A DNA stretch of 64,000 nucleotides from Intrasporangium oryzae NRRL B-24470 (GCF_000576595.1 NZ_AWSA01000020.1:1-64000), one strand, 5' to 3'. Positions 1 through 9,141 are shown, counted from the stretch's first letter. The notes: generated from the sequence alone by a model not told the origin. Made by a program: numbers and translations.

Positions 1-138
1 CGACGCGACGTCGCCCACCCCGTCGTCGCCTGGAGCCGGTTGCACCAGACCCGGCGGGACCCGGTCGCGCGGCGCCCGACCCGGGCTGCGCTCCGGCCCA
101 CGAACCGCCCGGCGCGACAGCCCGCCGCCGGCCGAGCA

Positions 139-999
139 TCAGGGGAGCTGGAAGGGCAGCTCGATGCCGTCGAGGCTGCGGCGGCACGGGCAGGTCGCCG
201 TGGCGTCGTCCTCGTGGGCCGGCATCTGTCCGATCGCGTCGCGAAGCAGGCCCTTGAGCCGCTCGACGTTGGCCGCGAAGACGCGCAGCACCTCCTCGTG
301 GCTGACCGCGTCGCCCCCCTCGACCCCCGCGTCGAGGTCGGTCACCATGGCGATCGTCGTGAAACACATGGCGAGCTCGCGGGCGAGAGTGGCCTCGGGC
401 ATCGCCGTCATCCCGACGATCGACCAGCCCGCCTGCTGGTGCATGAGGGACTCAGCCCGCGACGAGAAGCGGGGGCCGTTGACGACGACGAGGGTGCCCT
501 CGGAGACGGCGTCGAGACCGGCGAGGCGCGCCGCGTCGACGGCCACCTGCCGGCCGTTGGGGCAGAAGGGGTCGGCGAACCCGATGTGCACGACCGGACC
601 CTCGCCCTCGAAGATCGTGTGGCCGCGCCCCCAGGTGCGGTCGACGACCTGGTCGGGCACGACGACCGTGCCGGGCCCGTTGTCGACCTGGAGCGAACCG
701 ACCGCGCACGGCGAGAGGATCTGGCGCACGCCGACGGCCCGGAGCGCCCAGACGTTGGCGCGGTAGTTGACCCGGTGCGGGGGGAACCGATGGCCCTTGC
801 CGTGGCGGGCCACGAAGGCGACGGACCGGCCCTCGACCTCGCCGATCACGAGCGGGTCGCTCGGGCGGCCGAACGGGGTGTCGAGGTCGACGGTCTCGTA
901 GTCGTCGAGGAAGTCGTAGAGGCCGGAGCCGCCGATCACGCCGATCTCGGCGCGCGCGGCGGGGGCGGAGCTGCTGGGTCCCGTGCTCGGAGAGGTCAT
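139..999 (-). CDS. mtnP: S-methyl-5'-thioadenosine phosphorylase
   Basis: A 286-residue member of the PNP/MTAP family 2 phosphorylases, which cleave methylthioadenosine (or a related purine nucleoside) with phosphate to give adenine and methylthioribose-1-phosphate for methionine salvage in the cytoplasm. The phosphate-binding start GGSGLYD lies at residues 23-29, RHGKGH at 65-70, and the substrate-loop region MTAMPEA near residue 200. The ATG at 999 follows TAGGCT by 6 nt, fitting a leaderless mRNA. The C-terminal CPC is an extension I cannot assign. Some actinobacterial relatives prefer other purine nucleosides, so the exact substrate is open. Confidence 0.9.
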   Translation of the reverse strand: MTSPSTGPSSSAPAARAEIGVIGGSGLYDFLDDYETVDLDTPFGRPSDPLVIGEVEGRSVAFVARHGKGHRFPPHRVNYRANVWALRAVGVRQILSPCAVGSLQVDNGPGTVVVPDQVVDRTWGRGHTIFEGEGPVVHIGFADPFCPNGRQVAVDAARLAGLDAVSEGTLVVVNGPRFSSRAESLMHQQAGWSIVGMTAMPEATLARELAMCFTTIAMVTDLDAGVEGGDAVSHEEVLRVFAANVERLKGLLRDAIGQMPAHEDDATATCPCRRSLDGIELPFQLP

Positions 1000-1005
1000 G
1001 ACCGC

Positions 1006-1011
1006 AGCCTA
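1006..1011 (-). promoter_or_regulatory. -10 element, leaderless promoter of mtnP
   Basis: TAGGCT read on the minus strand, followed by 6 nt and then the ATG at 999. The spacing places the transcription start on or next to the start codon. Confidence 0.6.
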
Positions 1012-1071
1012 GGGGCGCGGCTCAGCGCGCCCGACGGCATACGGCGAGGCTGGGGACGACCCCCGTGCGGC

Positions 1072-1425
1072 TCAGGAGGCTGTGGACGACGAGGCGGCCG
1101 CGGGCGCGGCGGTCGACGACGAAGTGGCAGAGGAGGAGGACGACGTGGACGACGTGGACTCGGACGAGCTGGAGGACGCCGACGAGTCGGACGAACCCGT
1201 CGCGGCCGATGCGGGAGCCGTGGCCGACGAGCCCTTGCCGCCGGAGGCGCGCGAGTCGGTCTTGTAGAAGCCCGACCCCTTGAAGGCGATGCCCACCGGG
1301 TGGATGACCTTGCGCAGCGCCTTCTCGGTGCACTCCGGGCACACCGTCAGGGCGTCGTCGGAGAACGACTGGCGGATGTCGAAGGCGTGACCGCAGGAGG
1401 TGCAGGCATACGAGTAGGTGGGCAC
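1072..1425 (-). CDS. FmdB-family zinc ribbon protein with Ser-rich tail (Ruc-like)
   Basis: A 117-residue protein. Residues 1-45 form an FmdB-type zinc ribbon with two CxxC pairs (YACTSCGHAF and VCPEC). The last 50 residues are almost only Ser, Ala and Thr. The same architecture, next to the same neighbours (5-formyl-THF cyclo-ligase, UDP-glucose pyrophosphorylase, MoeA), is seen in M. tuberculosis Rv0991c, reported as a redox-regulated chaperone. By that analogy the cysteines would bind zinc when reduced and the disordered tail would act when oxidised; this is inference. The GTG start at 1425 has GAGG 7 nt upstream, so it is probably translated from a leadered mRNA. Confidence 0.8.
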   Translation of the reverse strand: MPTYSYACTSCGHAFDIRQSFSDDALTVCPECTEKALRKVIHPVGIAFKGSGFYKTDSRASGGKGSSATAPASAATGSSDSSASSSSSESTSSTSSSSSATSSSTAAPAAASSSTAS

Positions 1426-1468
1426 GGGCTGACCTCGGGCTTCTCGGGGATGGGACCTGGGCCCGATT

Positions 1469-2989
1469 CTACGTCCAGCCGGCGAGTCGCCCGTCCCGGC
1501 TCACCTCGCGGATGCGCTGCTCGGTGCGCGCGCGGACCTTCGAGGTCGTGACGACGAGGAGCCGGTCACCGTGGCGGAACGTCGTGTGGGGCTGGGGCAC
1601 GAACCCCTCACCCTCGCGCACCACGAGGGTCACGTTGGCCCCCCTCGGCAGCCTCAGCTCGAAGACCGCCACCCCGTGGAGGTGGGAGTCCTGGCCCACG
1701 CTGACCTGGATGACGTCGGCGCCGATCTCGATGAGCGAGGTGCTCTCGAGGTCGACGTCGACCGAGTGGACCTGCTCCGTCACGCCGAGCCGGCGGGCCA
1801 CCCAGCCGAGCGTCGGGGCCTGGACGATGGTGAAGACGACGACGAGGACGAAGACGAGGTCGAAGATCCACTCCGTGTCGGGCGTGCCCATCGTCAGCGG
1901 CACGGTCGCGAGGACGACGGGGACGGCGCCGCGCAGGCCCGCCCACGACAGGAAGACCTGGTCGCGCCACGAGACCCGGAACCACACCGTCGACAGGACG
2001 ACCGAGAGCGGCCGGGCCGCGAGCAGGAGGACGAGGCCGATGACGATGGCGGAGGTGAGCTGCTCGCCGAGCCGGGTCGGGTCGGCGAGGAGCCCGAGCA
2101 GGACGAAGAGGCCGATCTGCGCGAGCCACCCGAGTGCAGTCGCGAAGCTCTGGAACGAGGTCCGGTTGGGCAGCCCGCGGTTGCCGAGGACGAGCGCGGA
2201 CAGGTAGGTGGCGAGGAAGCCGGAGACGTGGAGCGCCGCACCGGCGGCATACGCGAGGACGGTGAGGGCCAGGACCCCGATGGAGAAGAGGGCGGACGAG
2301 GTGCCGGCCACCCGGCGCAGCAGCTCGCCGCCGAGCCAGCCGACGGCCACCCCGACGACAGCCCCGCCGGCCAGCTCCAGCGCCGCGTGCCCGAGCAGGA
2401 TGTACCAGGCCTGCGTCTCGCCGCCCGGAATCCCCTGCGCGGCGAACGCGACGACGAGGATGACGACCGGGGCGTCGTTGAAGCCCGACTCCGCCTCGAG
2501 CATGCCGGAGAGGCGCTTGGGCAGCGGCACGTTGCGCAGCACGGCGAAGACGGCCGCGGCGTCGGTGGACGTGACGATCGCGCCCATGAGCAGCGAGATC
2601 GTCCACGACAGGGGGAGGAGCGTGTGCGCCCCGACCGCGACGACGAGCACGGAGACGACGACGCCGACCGTCGAGAGGACCGCCGCCGGGGCGACCGACT
2701 CGCGGATGTTCGACCACTTCGTCGTCAGACCGCCCTCGGCGAGGATGAGCACGAGCGCCGCATAGCCGAGCACGCGGGTGATCGACGCCGAGTCGAACTG
2801 GATGCCCGCACCCGCGTTGCCGAGCGCGAGCCCGATGCCGAGGTAGATGAGCAGCGACGGGAGGCCCGAGCGGACCGAGAGCCGGACGGCGGCGACGGAC
2901 ACGAGCAGGACGACCGAGCCGATGAGCAGCACACGCGTGAGGTCGTCGAGCGTCATGCCCGACGACGTGAAGGACACGAGCGCGGTCAC
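1469..2989 (-). CDS. potassium/proton antiporter, CPA1 family with RCK_C domain
   Basis: An inner-membrane cation/H+ exchanger of the NhaP2/CvrA type, 506 residues. About 12 hydrophobic segments fill residues 10-390, with the family's acidic motif in EAESGFNDAPVV. A cytosolic TrkA-C (RCK_C) domain of about 75 residues follows, usually a site of nucleotide regulation. The open frame extends upstream, but the GTG at 2989 has GAGGAG 6 nt before it and gives a normal N-terminus (TALVSFTSS). Its role is probably K+ or Na+ efflux and pH control. It ends 44 nt before the zinc-ribbon gene, so the two may share a transcript. Confidence 0.85.
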   Translation of the reverse strand: MTALVSFTSSGMTLDDLTRVLLIGSVVLLVSVAAVRLSVRSGLPSLLIYLGIGLALGNAGAGIQFDSASITRVLGYAALVLILAEGGLTTKWSNIRESVAPAAVLSTVGVVVSVLVVAVGAHTLLPLSWTISLLMGAIVTSTDAAAVFAVLRNVPLPKRLSGMLEAESGFNDAPVVILVVAFAAQGIPGGETQAWYILLGHAALELAGGAVVGVAVGWLGGELLRRVAGTSSALFSIGVLALTVLAYAAGAALHVSGFLATYLSALVLGNRGLPNRTSFQSFATALGWLAQIGLFVLLGLLADPTRLGEQLTSAIVIGLVLLLAARPLSVVLSTVWFRVSWRDQVFLSWAGLRGAVPVVLATVPLTMGTPDTEWIFDLVFVLVVVFTIVQAPTLGWVARRLGVTEQVHSVDVDLESTSLIEIGADVIQVSVGQDSHLHGVAVFELRLPRGANVTLVVREGEGFVPQPHTTFRHGDRLLVVTTSKVRARTEQRIREVSRDGRLAGWT

Positions 2990-3184
2990 CGGCAGCTCCT
3001 CGGGTCGGTGGCCCCCATCCAACCACCCGCCCGGGGGGCCCATACGCCCCCGCGTATGCCGGGCGGCGCGCACCCTGCCCCAGCGCGGCCCGCGCGGGGC
3101 TGGGACCGCGGGTCAGCGGCATACCCGGTGGGCTCGTCGAGCGGGTCGCTCGGCGGGCCGCTTCGGGCGGCTCGACCCGTGGCC

Positions 3185-3190
3185 TAGGCT
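3185..3190 (+). promoter_or_regulatory. -10 element, leaderless promoter of the penicillin-acylase gene
   Basis: TAGGCT, then 6 nt, then the GTG at 3197. The hexamer and spacing match those at mtnP and at the reductase gene at 13331. Confidence 0.6.
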
Positions 3191-3196
3191 CGGGGC

Positions 3197-5812
3197 GTGT
3201 CTCGGTTGAAGCGTGCTCGTGGTGCCGTCCTGCTCGTCGTCGTCGTGCTCCTCATGGCGCTCGTTGGCGTCGTGATCCTCGCCATCTCGACGGTCCGCCA
3301 GACGTTCCCGCAGACGACGGGCGAGCTGAAGATCGAGGGCCTGACGAGCTCGGTCCAGGTCATCCGCGACGACCGCGGCGTGCCGACGATCTACGCCGAC
3401 AACGCGGCCGACCTCTTCCGCGCGCAGGGCTTCGTCACTGCTCAGGACCGCTTCTTCGAGATGGACCTGCGCCGCCACATCACCGCAGGGCGGCTCTCCG
3501 AGCTCGTCGGGTCGAGCGGCATCGACAAGGACCGCGTCATCCGCACGATGGGCTGGCGGCGCGTCGCCGAGGCCGAGCTGCCCAAGCTCGCCCCCGAGAC
3601 ACGCCAGTACCTCCAGGCCTACGCCGACGGCGTCAACGCCTACATCAGCCGGGCCGGATCCCCCGAGAAGATGTCGCTCGAGTACACCTTCCTCAGCCGG
3701 ACCAACCCCGACTACCGGGTCGAGCCGTGGACGCCGGTCGACTCGCTCGCCTGGCTCAAGGCCATGGCCTGGGACCTCCGCGGCGACTACAACGACGAGC
3801 TCGCCCGCGCGCGCCTCTCGCGGCGCACGACGTCGATCAAGCAGATCAAGCTGCTCTACCCGCCGTACCCCTATGAGCGGAACCTGCCGATCCTCTCGGC
3901 CGACGACTGGAAGCCGTCCGCATCAGCGGACTCCTCGCAGGCGGCAAGCGCCGTCCCGGCAGCCTTCCGCACCGCTGACGGCGCCGCGGCCCTCGATGCC
4001 GCGGCACGGGCCGTCGACGCGGTTCCGAGCGAGCTCGGCGCCGGACGCGACATCGGCTCCAACTCGTGGGTCGTCTCCGGGTCGCGCACGACGACGGGCA
4101 AGCCCCTCCTCGCCAACGACCCGCACCTGTCCCTGTCGATCCCCGGCATCTGGACCCAGGTCAACCTCCAGTGCCGCACTGTCAGCGCCGACTGCCCGTT
4201 CCGGGTCTCGGGGTTCACCTTCTCCGGGCTGCCCGGCGTCGTCATCGGGCACAACGACTCGATCGCGTGGGGGTTCACCAACCTCAACCCCGACGTGACC
4301 GACTTCTACCTCGAGCAGGTCACGGGAGACACCTACCTCCGCGACGGCGTGCAGGTCCCCGTCAGGAAGCGGACCGAGACGATCAAGGTGGCCGGCGGGT
4401 CGGACGTCACGTTCACGGTGCGGAGCACCGTCCACGGCCCGATCCTCTCCGACGCCGTCCCAGGCGTGGACGAGGCGGGCGACCGCGTCGTCGTCCGTGG
4501 GGCGCAGCAGACCAACCGGTATGCCGTGTCGCTGGCCTGGACGGCCCTCACCCCCTCGACGACCGGCGACGCGATCTTCGCCCTCGACCGGGCCCGCAAC
4601 TGGAAGGAGTTCCGGGCGGCGGCCGAGCTCTTCGCCGTCCCCTCCCAGAACCTCGTCTACGCCGACACCGAGGGCCACATCGGCTACCAGGCCCCGGGCC
4701 GCATCCCGATCCGGCGCTCCGCGACGCCCGACGAGCCGCCGGGCTTCTGGCCCGCGCCGGGCTGGGACAGCCAGTGGGACTGGAAGGGCTACGTGCCCTT
4801 CGACGACCTGCCGCACACGTACGACCCGAGCGAGGGCTACATCGTCACGGCCAACCAGGCCGTGACGGCGAGCCCGACCCCGTTCCTCACGACGGAGTGG
4901 GACTACGGCTTCCGCGCCCAGCGCATCCGCACGCTCCTCGCGTCGACCCCGAAGGTGTCGCCGCAGGTCATGTCGCAGATCCAGGGTGACGTCCGCAACA
5001 CGTACGCACCGACGCTCGTCGAGCGCCTCCTCGCCGTCCAGGTCGACGACTTCACGGCCCAGGCGCAGCGACTGCTCCGCGACTGGGACGGCAGCCAGCC
5101 CGGCGACAAGAGCCGTGACGCGGCCGCGGCGGCGTACTACAACGCCGTGTGGAAGCACCTGCTCGAGTACACCTTCGACGAGCTGCCGCCGGACATGGCG
5201 CCCGACGGCGGAAGTCGCTGGATGATCGTCATCGAGCAGCTGCTCAAGGACCCGAAGAACGACTGGTGGGACGACAAGACCACGCCGGGCGTGACCGAGG
5301 GGTCGGGCGAGATCCTCAAGCGCGCCCTCGTCGACGCCCGTCTCGACCTCGCCCGCAAGCTCGGCAAGGTCCCCGCCACGTGGCGGTGGGGGCGCCTGCA
5401 CCAGCTCGACCTCAAGCACCCGGTCATGGGCGACCCGTCGGTCCCCGAGGTCGTGCGCAGCCTCTTCGACCGGGGCGGGATCGAGCTCGGCGGCGGCAAC
5501 GCCATCGTCAACGCCAACTCGTGGAAGGCCTCCGACCCGGGCTACGACGTCACGTCCGGCCCGTCGATGCGGATGGTCGTCGACCTCTCCGACCTCGACC
5601 GGTCCCTCTGGGTCAACTCGACCGGTCAGTCGGGGCACGCCTACGACCCCCACTACACCGACCAGATCGACGCCTGGGTCGCCAACGAGCCGTTCCCGTG
5701 GCCGTTCACGGATCAGGCGGTCAAGGAGGCCTCGGCCGACGAGCTCACGCTCGACCCGGTCACCCCGACCGGCCCGAGTGGGTCCCTCAGCCCGACGAGC
5801 CCGGGGCAGTGA
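3197..5812 (+). CDS. penicillin acylase family N-terminal nucleophile hydrolase
   Basis: An 871-residue precursor of the penicillin amidase (S45) family, which cleaves amide bonds such as acyl side chains of beta-lactams or N-acyl-homoserine lactones. An N-terminal hydrophobic anchor lies at residues 9-30. The alpha chain follows, with QDRFFEMDLRR. The autocleavage site is GSNSW, where Ser288 would be the nucleophile. Downstream, NDPHLSLSIPGIW and PGVVIGHNDSIAWGFTN are family signatures. The length is normal for a precursor. The product is likely anchored outside the membrane. The substrate cannot be told from sequence. The 3' end overlaps the convergent cyclo-ligase gene by 26 nt. Confidence 0.88.
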   Translation: MSRLKRARGAVLLVVVVLLMALVGVVILAISTVRQTFPQTTGELKIEGLTSSVQVIRDDRGVPTIYADNAADLFRAQGFVTAQDRFFEMDLRRHITAGRLSELVGSSGIDKDRVIRTMGWRRVAEAELPKLAPETRQYLQAYADGVNAYISRAGSPEKMSLEYTFLSRTNPDYRVEPWTPVDSLAWLKAMAWDLRGDYNDELARARLSRRTTSIKQIKLLYPPYPYERNLPILSADDWKPSASADSSQAASAVPAAFRTADGAAALDAAARAVDAVPSELGAGRDIGSNSWVVSGSRTTTGKPLLANDPHLSLSIPGIWTQVNLQCRTVSADCPFRVSGFTFSGLPGVVIGHNDSIAWGFTNLNPDVTDFYLEQVTGDTYLRDGVQVPVRKRTETIKVAGGSDVTFTVRSTVHGPILSDAVPGVDEAGDRVVVRGAQQTNRYAVSLAWTALTPSTTGDAIFALDRARNWKEFRAAAELFAVPSQNLVYADTEGHIGYQAPGRIPIRRSATPDEPPGFWPAPGWDSQWDWKGYVPFDDLPHTYDPSEGYIVTANQAVTASPTPFLTTEWDYGFRAQRIRTLLASTPKVSPQVMSQIQGDVRNTYAPTLVERLLAVQVDDFTAQAQRLLRDWDGSQPGDKSRDAAAAAYYNAVWKHLLEYTFDELPPDMAPDGGSRWMIVIEQLLKDPKNDWWDDKTTPGVTEGSGEILKRALVDARLDLARKLGKVPATWRWGRLHQLDLKHPVMGDPSVPEVVRSLFDRGGIELGGGNAIVNANSWKASDPGYDVTSGPSMRMVVDLSDLDRSLWVNSTGQSGHAYDPHYTDQIDAWVANEPFPWPFTDQAVKEASADELTLDPVTPTGPSGSLSPTSPGQ

Positions 5813-6428
5813 CCCGTGGCGTGACCCTGACGAGGCGACCTGTCGTCGTGACCCAGCCGTCGACCGGGAGGTCGTAGTCGTCGCGCGGCAGGTCGGCCTC
5901 GCTCGACTCCCCCTCGTGGAGCAGGGTGATGACGGGCGCCGCCGGGTCGCGGTGGACCAGCGCACGGTCGTAGCACCCGCCGCCCTGGCCGAGCCGCGTG
6001 CCGTGCCGGTCGACCGACAGGCCGGGCGTGACGACGAGGTCGCAGGTCGACAGGGCGTCGAGTCCCAGCCAGCCCGCCTCGGACCCGTCGTGGGTGTCGC
6101 GGGGACGGCGCGTGACCGTCGCGCGGTCGCCGACGGCGCCGGGAGCGGCATACGTCCACTCGAGGGAGTAGTCGTCGAGGACGACGGGCACGATGACCTC
6201 GTGTCCCGCCTCGAGGAGCGCCTCGACGAGGCGGTCCGTGGGCGGCTCGTCGGGCAGGGAGACGTAGGCCGCGACGCGCGCCCGGTCGGGGACGAACCCG
6301 AGGACCGTCGCCGCGATCGCCTCGGCTGCGGCCTCCCGGCGGCCCGGTTCGGCGTCGAGCGCGGCAGCCAGGCGGGCGCGAAGGGCCCGCGCCGCGTGAC
6401 GTACATCACGCTTCGTGGGGCTGGTCAT
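5787..6428 (-). CDS. mthfS: 5-formyltetrahydrofolate cyclo-ligase
   Basis: A 213-residue cytoplasmic enzyme that uses ATP to turn 5-formyl-THF into 5,10-methenyl-THF, recovering a folate that otherwise inhibits one-carbon enzymes. The basic N-terminal helix (KRDVRHAARALR) and the signature LGQGGGCYDRAL near residue 170 are present. It is divergent from the UDP-glucose pyrophosphorylase gene across about 60 nt. The same neighbour pair occurs in mycobacteria and is part of the conserved Glp/SepX locus, which suggests old synteny rather than a pathway link. Confidence 0.9.
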   Translation of the reverse strand: MTSPTKRDVRHAARALRARLAAALDAEPGRREAAAEAIAATVLGFVPDRARVAAYVSLPDEPPTDRLVEALLEAGHEVIVPVVLDDYSLEWTYAAPGAVGDRATVTRRPRDTHDGSEAGWLGLDALSTCDLVVTPGLSVDRHGTRLGQGGGCYDRALVHRDPAAPVITLLHEGESSEADLPRDDYDLPVDGWVTTTGRLVRVTPRVTAPGSSG

Positions 6429-6474
6429 GCTCGGCGTCTCCGTCGGAGTGGCCTGACCGTCATGAGGCTCATCG

Positions 6475-6480
6475 TAGGGT
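6475..6480 (+). promoter_or_regulatory. -10 element, leaderless promoter of the UDP-glucose pyrophosphorylase gene
   Basis: TAGGGT followed by 7 nt and ATG at 6488. This choice favours ATG 6488 over the GTG at 6479, which lies inside the hexamer. Confidence 0.55.
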
Positions 6481-6487
6481 GATGACC

Positions 6488-7879
6488 ATGAGTCACGAGG
6501 GTCTCGCCGCGTCTGTGGAACGAATGCGCCGCCGCGGCCTCGGCCCCGAGGCCATCCGCGTCTTCGCGTACTACTACGACCAGCTCGAGCACGGAGCCAT
6601 GGGGACGATCCCCGAGAGCACGATCGAGCCGCTCGGCGAGATCCAGGCGCTGGGCGAGGTCCAGGTCAGCGACGAGCAGGCCCGCGGCGCCCTCTCGCAG
6701 ACCGCAGTCATCAAGCTCAACGGCGGCCTCGGCACCGGCATGGGCATGTCCGGCGCCAAGTCGGCACTCGAGGTCAAGGACGGCCTGACCTTCCTCGACA
6801 TCATCGCCCTGCAGGTCCTCGACCTGCGCGAGCGGTGGGGCGTCGAGCTGCCCCTCGTCCTCATGAACTCGTTCCGGACCTCGGAGGAGTCGCTCCGGAT
6901 CCTCGACAAGTACCCGACCCTGCGCGTCGACGGGCTCCCGCTCGACTTCATCCAGAACGCCGAGCCCAAGCTGCGCCCCGACGACCTCATGCCGGTCGAC
7001 TGGCCCGAGGACCCCGAGCTCGAGTGGTGCCCGCCCGGCCACGGCGACATCTTCGTCTCGCTCATGACCTCGGGGGTGCTCGACGCGCTCCTCGCCAAGG
7101 GCATCCGCTTCGCGTTCCTGTCCAACTCCGACAACCTCGGTGCGACGTGCGACCCGGACGTCGCCGCGTGGATGGTCGAGCACGACCTGCCGTTCGTCGC
7201 GGAGGTGTGCGAGCGGACCAAGAGCGACCGCAAGGGCGGCCACCTCGCGGTGCGCAAGTCCGACGGGCGGCTCATCCTGCGTGACACGGCCATGGTGGCG
7301 GACGGCGAGGAGAGCTACTTCCGCGACATCGCGCGGCACAGCACGTTCAACGCCAACAACGTCTGGGTCAACCTCGAGGTCCTGCGCGAGCGGATGCTGG
7401 CCCACGAGGGTGTCCTCGGGCTGCCGATCATCATCAACCGCAAGACCGTCGACCCGGCGCAGCCGGACTCACCGGTCGTCATCCAGCTCGAGTCGGCGAT
7501 GGGCACGGCCATCGAGGTCTTCGAGGGGTCCGAGGCGATCCTCGTGCCCCGGACCCGGTTCCGCCCGGTCAAGACGACGAATGACCTGCTCGTCATCCGC
7601 TCCGACTTCTTCACGCTCGACGAGAGCTACCACGTCGTGGCGGCGCGGCCGGGCCCCGAGCCCTACGTCGACCTCGACTCGGCCTACCGCTTCGTCCCCG
7701 GCTTCGAGAAGCGCTTCCCCTACGGTGCGCCGTCGATGATCGAGTGCACGAGCCTGCGCGTCATCGGCGACCCCGTCTTCGGCAAGGACGTCGTCTGCGT
7801 CGGTGACGTCCTCGTCGACGGCCTGCGCCACATCCACGACGGTGCCGTCCTCGGTGACCGCCCCCCGTTCGGCAGCTGA
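6488..7879 (+). CDS. UTP-glucose-1-phosphate uridylyltransferase, UDPGP type
   Basis: A 463-residue enzyme that makes UDP-glucose from UTP and glucose-1-phosphate. The nucleotide-binding signature KLNGGLGTGMGMSGAKS is at about residues 78-94, and FLSNSDNLGATCDP and RKGGHLAVRKSDG follow. It belongs to the long UDPGP family also found in eukaryotes, not the short bacterial GalU family that holds this position in mycobacteria, so the activity seems kept while the protein family differs. ATG 6488 is chosen from the promoter spacing. The next gene begins 2 nt after the stop, so it is very likely co-transcribed with the MoeA/Glp gene. Confidence 0.88.
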   Translation: MSHEGLAASVERMRRRGLGPEAIRVFAYYYDQLEHGAMGTIPESTIEPLGEIQALGEVQVSDEQARGALSQTAVIKLNGGLGTGMGMSGAKSALEVKDGLTFLDIIALQVLDLRERWGVELPLVLMNSFRTSEESLRILDKYPTLRVDGLPLDFIQNAEPKLRPDDLMPVDWPEDPELEWCPPGHGDIFVSLMTSGVLDALLAKGIRFAFLSNSDNLGATCDPDVAAWMVEHDLPFVAEVCERTKSDRKGGHLAVRKSDGRLILRDTAMVADGEESYFRDIARHSTFNANNVWVNLEVLRERMLAHEGVLGLPIIINRKTVDPAQPDSPVVIQLESAMGTAIEVFEGSEAILVPRTRFRPVKTTNDLLVIRSDFFTLDESYHVVAARPGPEPYVDLDSAYRFVPGFEKRFPYGAPSMIECTSLRVIGDPVFGKDVVCVGDVLVDGLRHIHDGAVLGDRPPFGS

Positions 7880-7880
7880 C

Positions 7881-9104
7881 GTGCGTAGCGTCGACGAGCA
7901 CCTCGCGGCGATCCTGTCGTCGCTGACGCCTGCGGCATCGCAGACCGTCTCGCTCGCCGAGTCGCTCGGGCTCGTCGTCGCGGGCGACGTCGTGGCTCGC
8001 GTCGACCTGCCGGGCTTCGACAACTCGTCGATGGACGGGTATGCCGTCCAGTCCGTCTCGCTCGCAGGCGCGGCTGCCCGCCCGGTGACCCTGAGCCTCG
8101 TCGGCGAGGTCGCGGCCGGTGACGCGCCGACGGTCTCGGTGGGCAAGGGCGAGGCCGTCCGGATCATGACGGGCGCACCGATGCCGGAGGGTGCCGACGC
8201 GGTCATCGCCGTCGAGGACACCGACGGAGCCGCGACGGGGAGCGTCGAGTGCCGCGCCGAGGCGCCGGTGGGCCGGTTCGTCCGTCGCCGGGGGGAGGAC
8301 GTCGCCGCCGGCTCGGTCGTCGTGCGCGCGGGCGACGTCGTCGGGCCGCGGACCGTCGCGCTGCTCGCCGCGAGCGGTCACGCGACCGTGGATGTCGTCC
8401 CGCGGCCGCACGTCGTCGTCCTCTCGACGGGCGCCGAGCTCGTCGAGCCCGGGCAGCCGCTCGGGCCGGGTCAGATCCACGACTCCAACTCCTCGATGCT
8501 GTGGGCCGCAGCGACCCGGGCCGGCGCGACGGCCGAGATCCGCTCCGCTGTGGGCGACACCGACGAGGAGCTGCTCGCCGTCGTCGACGAGGTCGTCGGG
8601 GTCGCCGACGCCGTCGTGACGAGCGGCGGGGTGTCGATGGGCGCCTACGACGTCGTCAAGAGCGCGCTCCGCTCGGAGGGCGTCGACTTCGTCCAGGTGG
8701 CGATGCAGCCGGGCAAGCCCCAGGGGTTCGGCTTCCTCGCCGGGCCGGGCGGCCGGGCGGTCCCGCTCTTCGCGCTGCCCGGGAACCCCGTCTCCTCCTA
8801 CGTCTCCTTCGAGGTGTTCGTCCGACCCGCGCTGCGCCGGCTCATGGGTCACGCCGACCCCGTCCGACCGACGCGTCGCGCCGTGCTGACGAGCGGCCTG
8901 CGTTCGGTCGCCGGGCGACGCCAGCTCGCCCGGGCGGTCGTGACGACCGGGGCCGACGGCACGCTCGTCGCCGAGCCCGTCGCCGGCCAGGGGTCGCACT
9001 TCGTCGCCGACCTGTCCCGGGCCAACGCGCTGCTCGTCATCGCGGAGGACACGACCGAGGTCGGTGCGGGCGAGGTCGTCGACGCGATCCTCCTCGACGA
9101 CTGA
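7881..9104 (+). CDS. glp: MoeA-family protein (molybdopterin molybdotransferase / Glp)
   Basis: A 407-residue MoeA/gephyrin-type protein. Features are VRSVDEHLAAIL at the start, FDNSSMDGYAV near residue 50, VSTGAELVEPG near 185, the MPT-binding TSGGVSMGAYD near 250 and LPGNPVSS near 300. The GTG at 7881 is used because it starts 2 nt after the preceding stop and gives the family's usual N-terminus. In Corynebacterium a MoeA paralogue at this locus, Glp, binds FtsZ and the membrane receptor GlpR; the order pyrophosphorylase-MoeA-rimJ-membrane protein is the same here. Whether this copy is a cofactor enzyme, a division protein or both is not decided by sequence. The adjoining moaC and mog argue for retained cofactor function. 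Confidence 0.85.
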   Translation: MRSVDEHLAAILSSLTPAASQTVSLAESLGLVVAGDVVARVDLPGFDNSSMDGYAVQSVSLAGAAARPVTLSLVGEVAAGDAPTVSVGKGEAVRIMTGAPMPEGADAVIAVEDTDGAATGSVECRAEAPVGRFVRRRGEDVAAGSVVVRAGDVVGPRTVALLAASGHATVDVVPRPHVVVLSTGAELVEPGQPLGPGQIHDSNSSMLWAAATRAGATAEIRSAVGDTDEELLAVVDEVVGVADAVVTSGGVSMGAYDVVKSALRSEGVDFVQVAMQPGKPQGFGFLAGPGGRAVPLFALPGNPVSSYVSFEVFVRPALRRLMGHADPVRPTRRAVLTSGLRSVAGRRQLARAVVTTGADGTLVAEPVAGQGSHFVADLSRANALLVIAEDTTEVGAGEVVDAILLDD

Positions 9105-9105
9105 G

Positions 9106-9141
9106 CGAGTCGGGCGGTCCGTGACCGAGTCGGGCGGTCCG
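9106..9141. repeat. 16-bp direct repeat between the MoeA and MoaC genes
   Basis: CGAGTCGGGCGGTCCG occurs at 9106-9121 and again at 9126-9141, a 20-bp period starting right after the MoeA stop codon. Its function is unknown. Confidence 0.7.

Noticed and set aside
1-138. Possible end of a further gene at the left edge
   Set aside because: No frame with recognisable protein sequence in 138 bases; nothing can be supported.
40-1551. Long plus-strand frame opposite mtnP and the zinc ribbon
   Set aside because: The translation is Arg/Gly/Val repeats typical of antisense frames, while the minus strand shows full family motifs.
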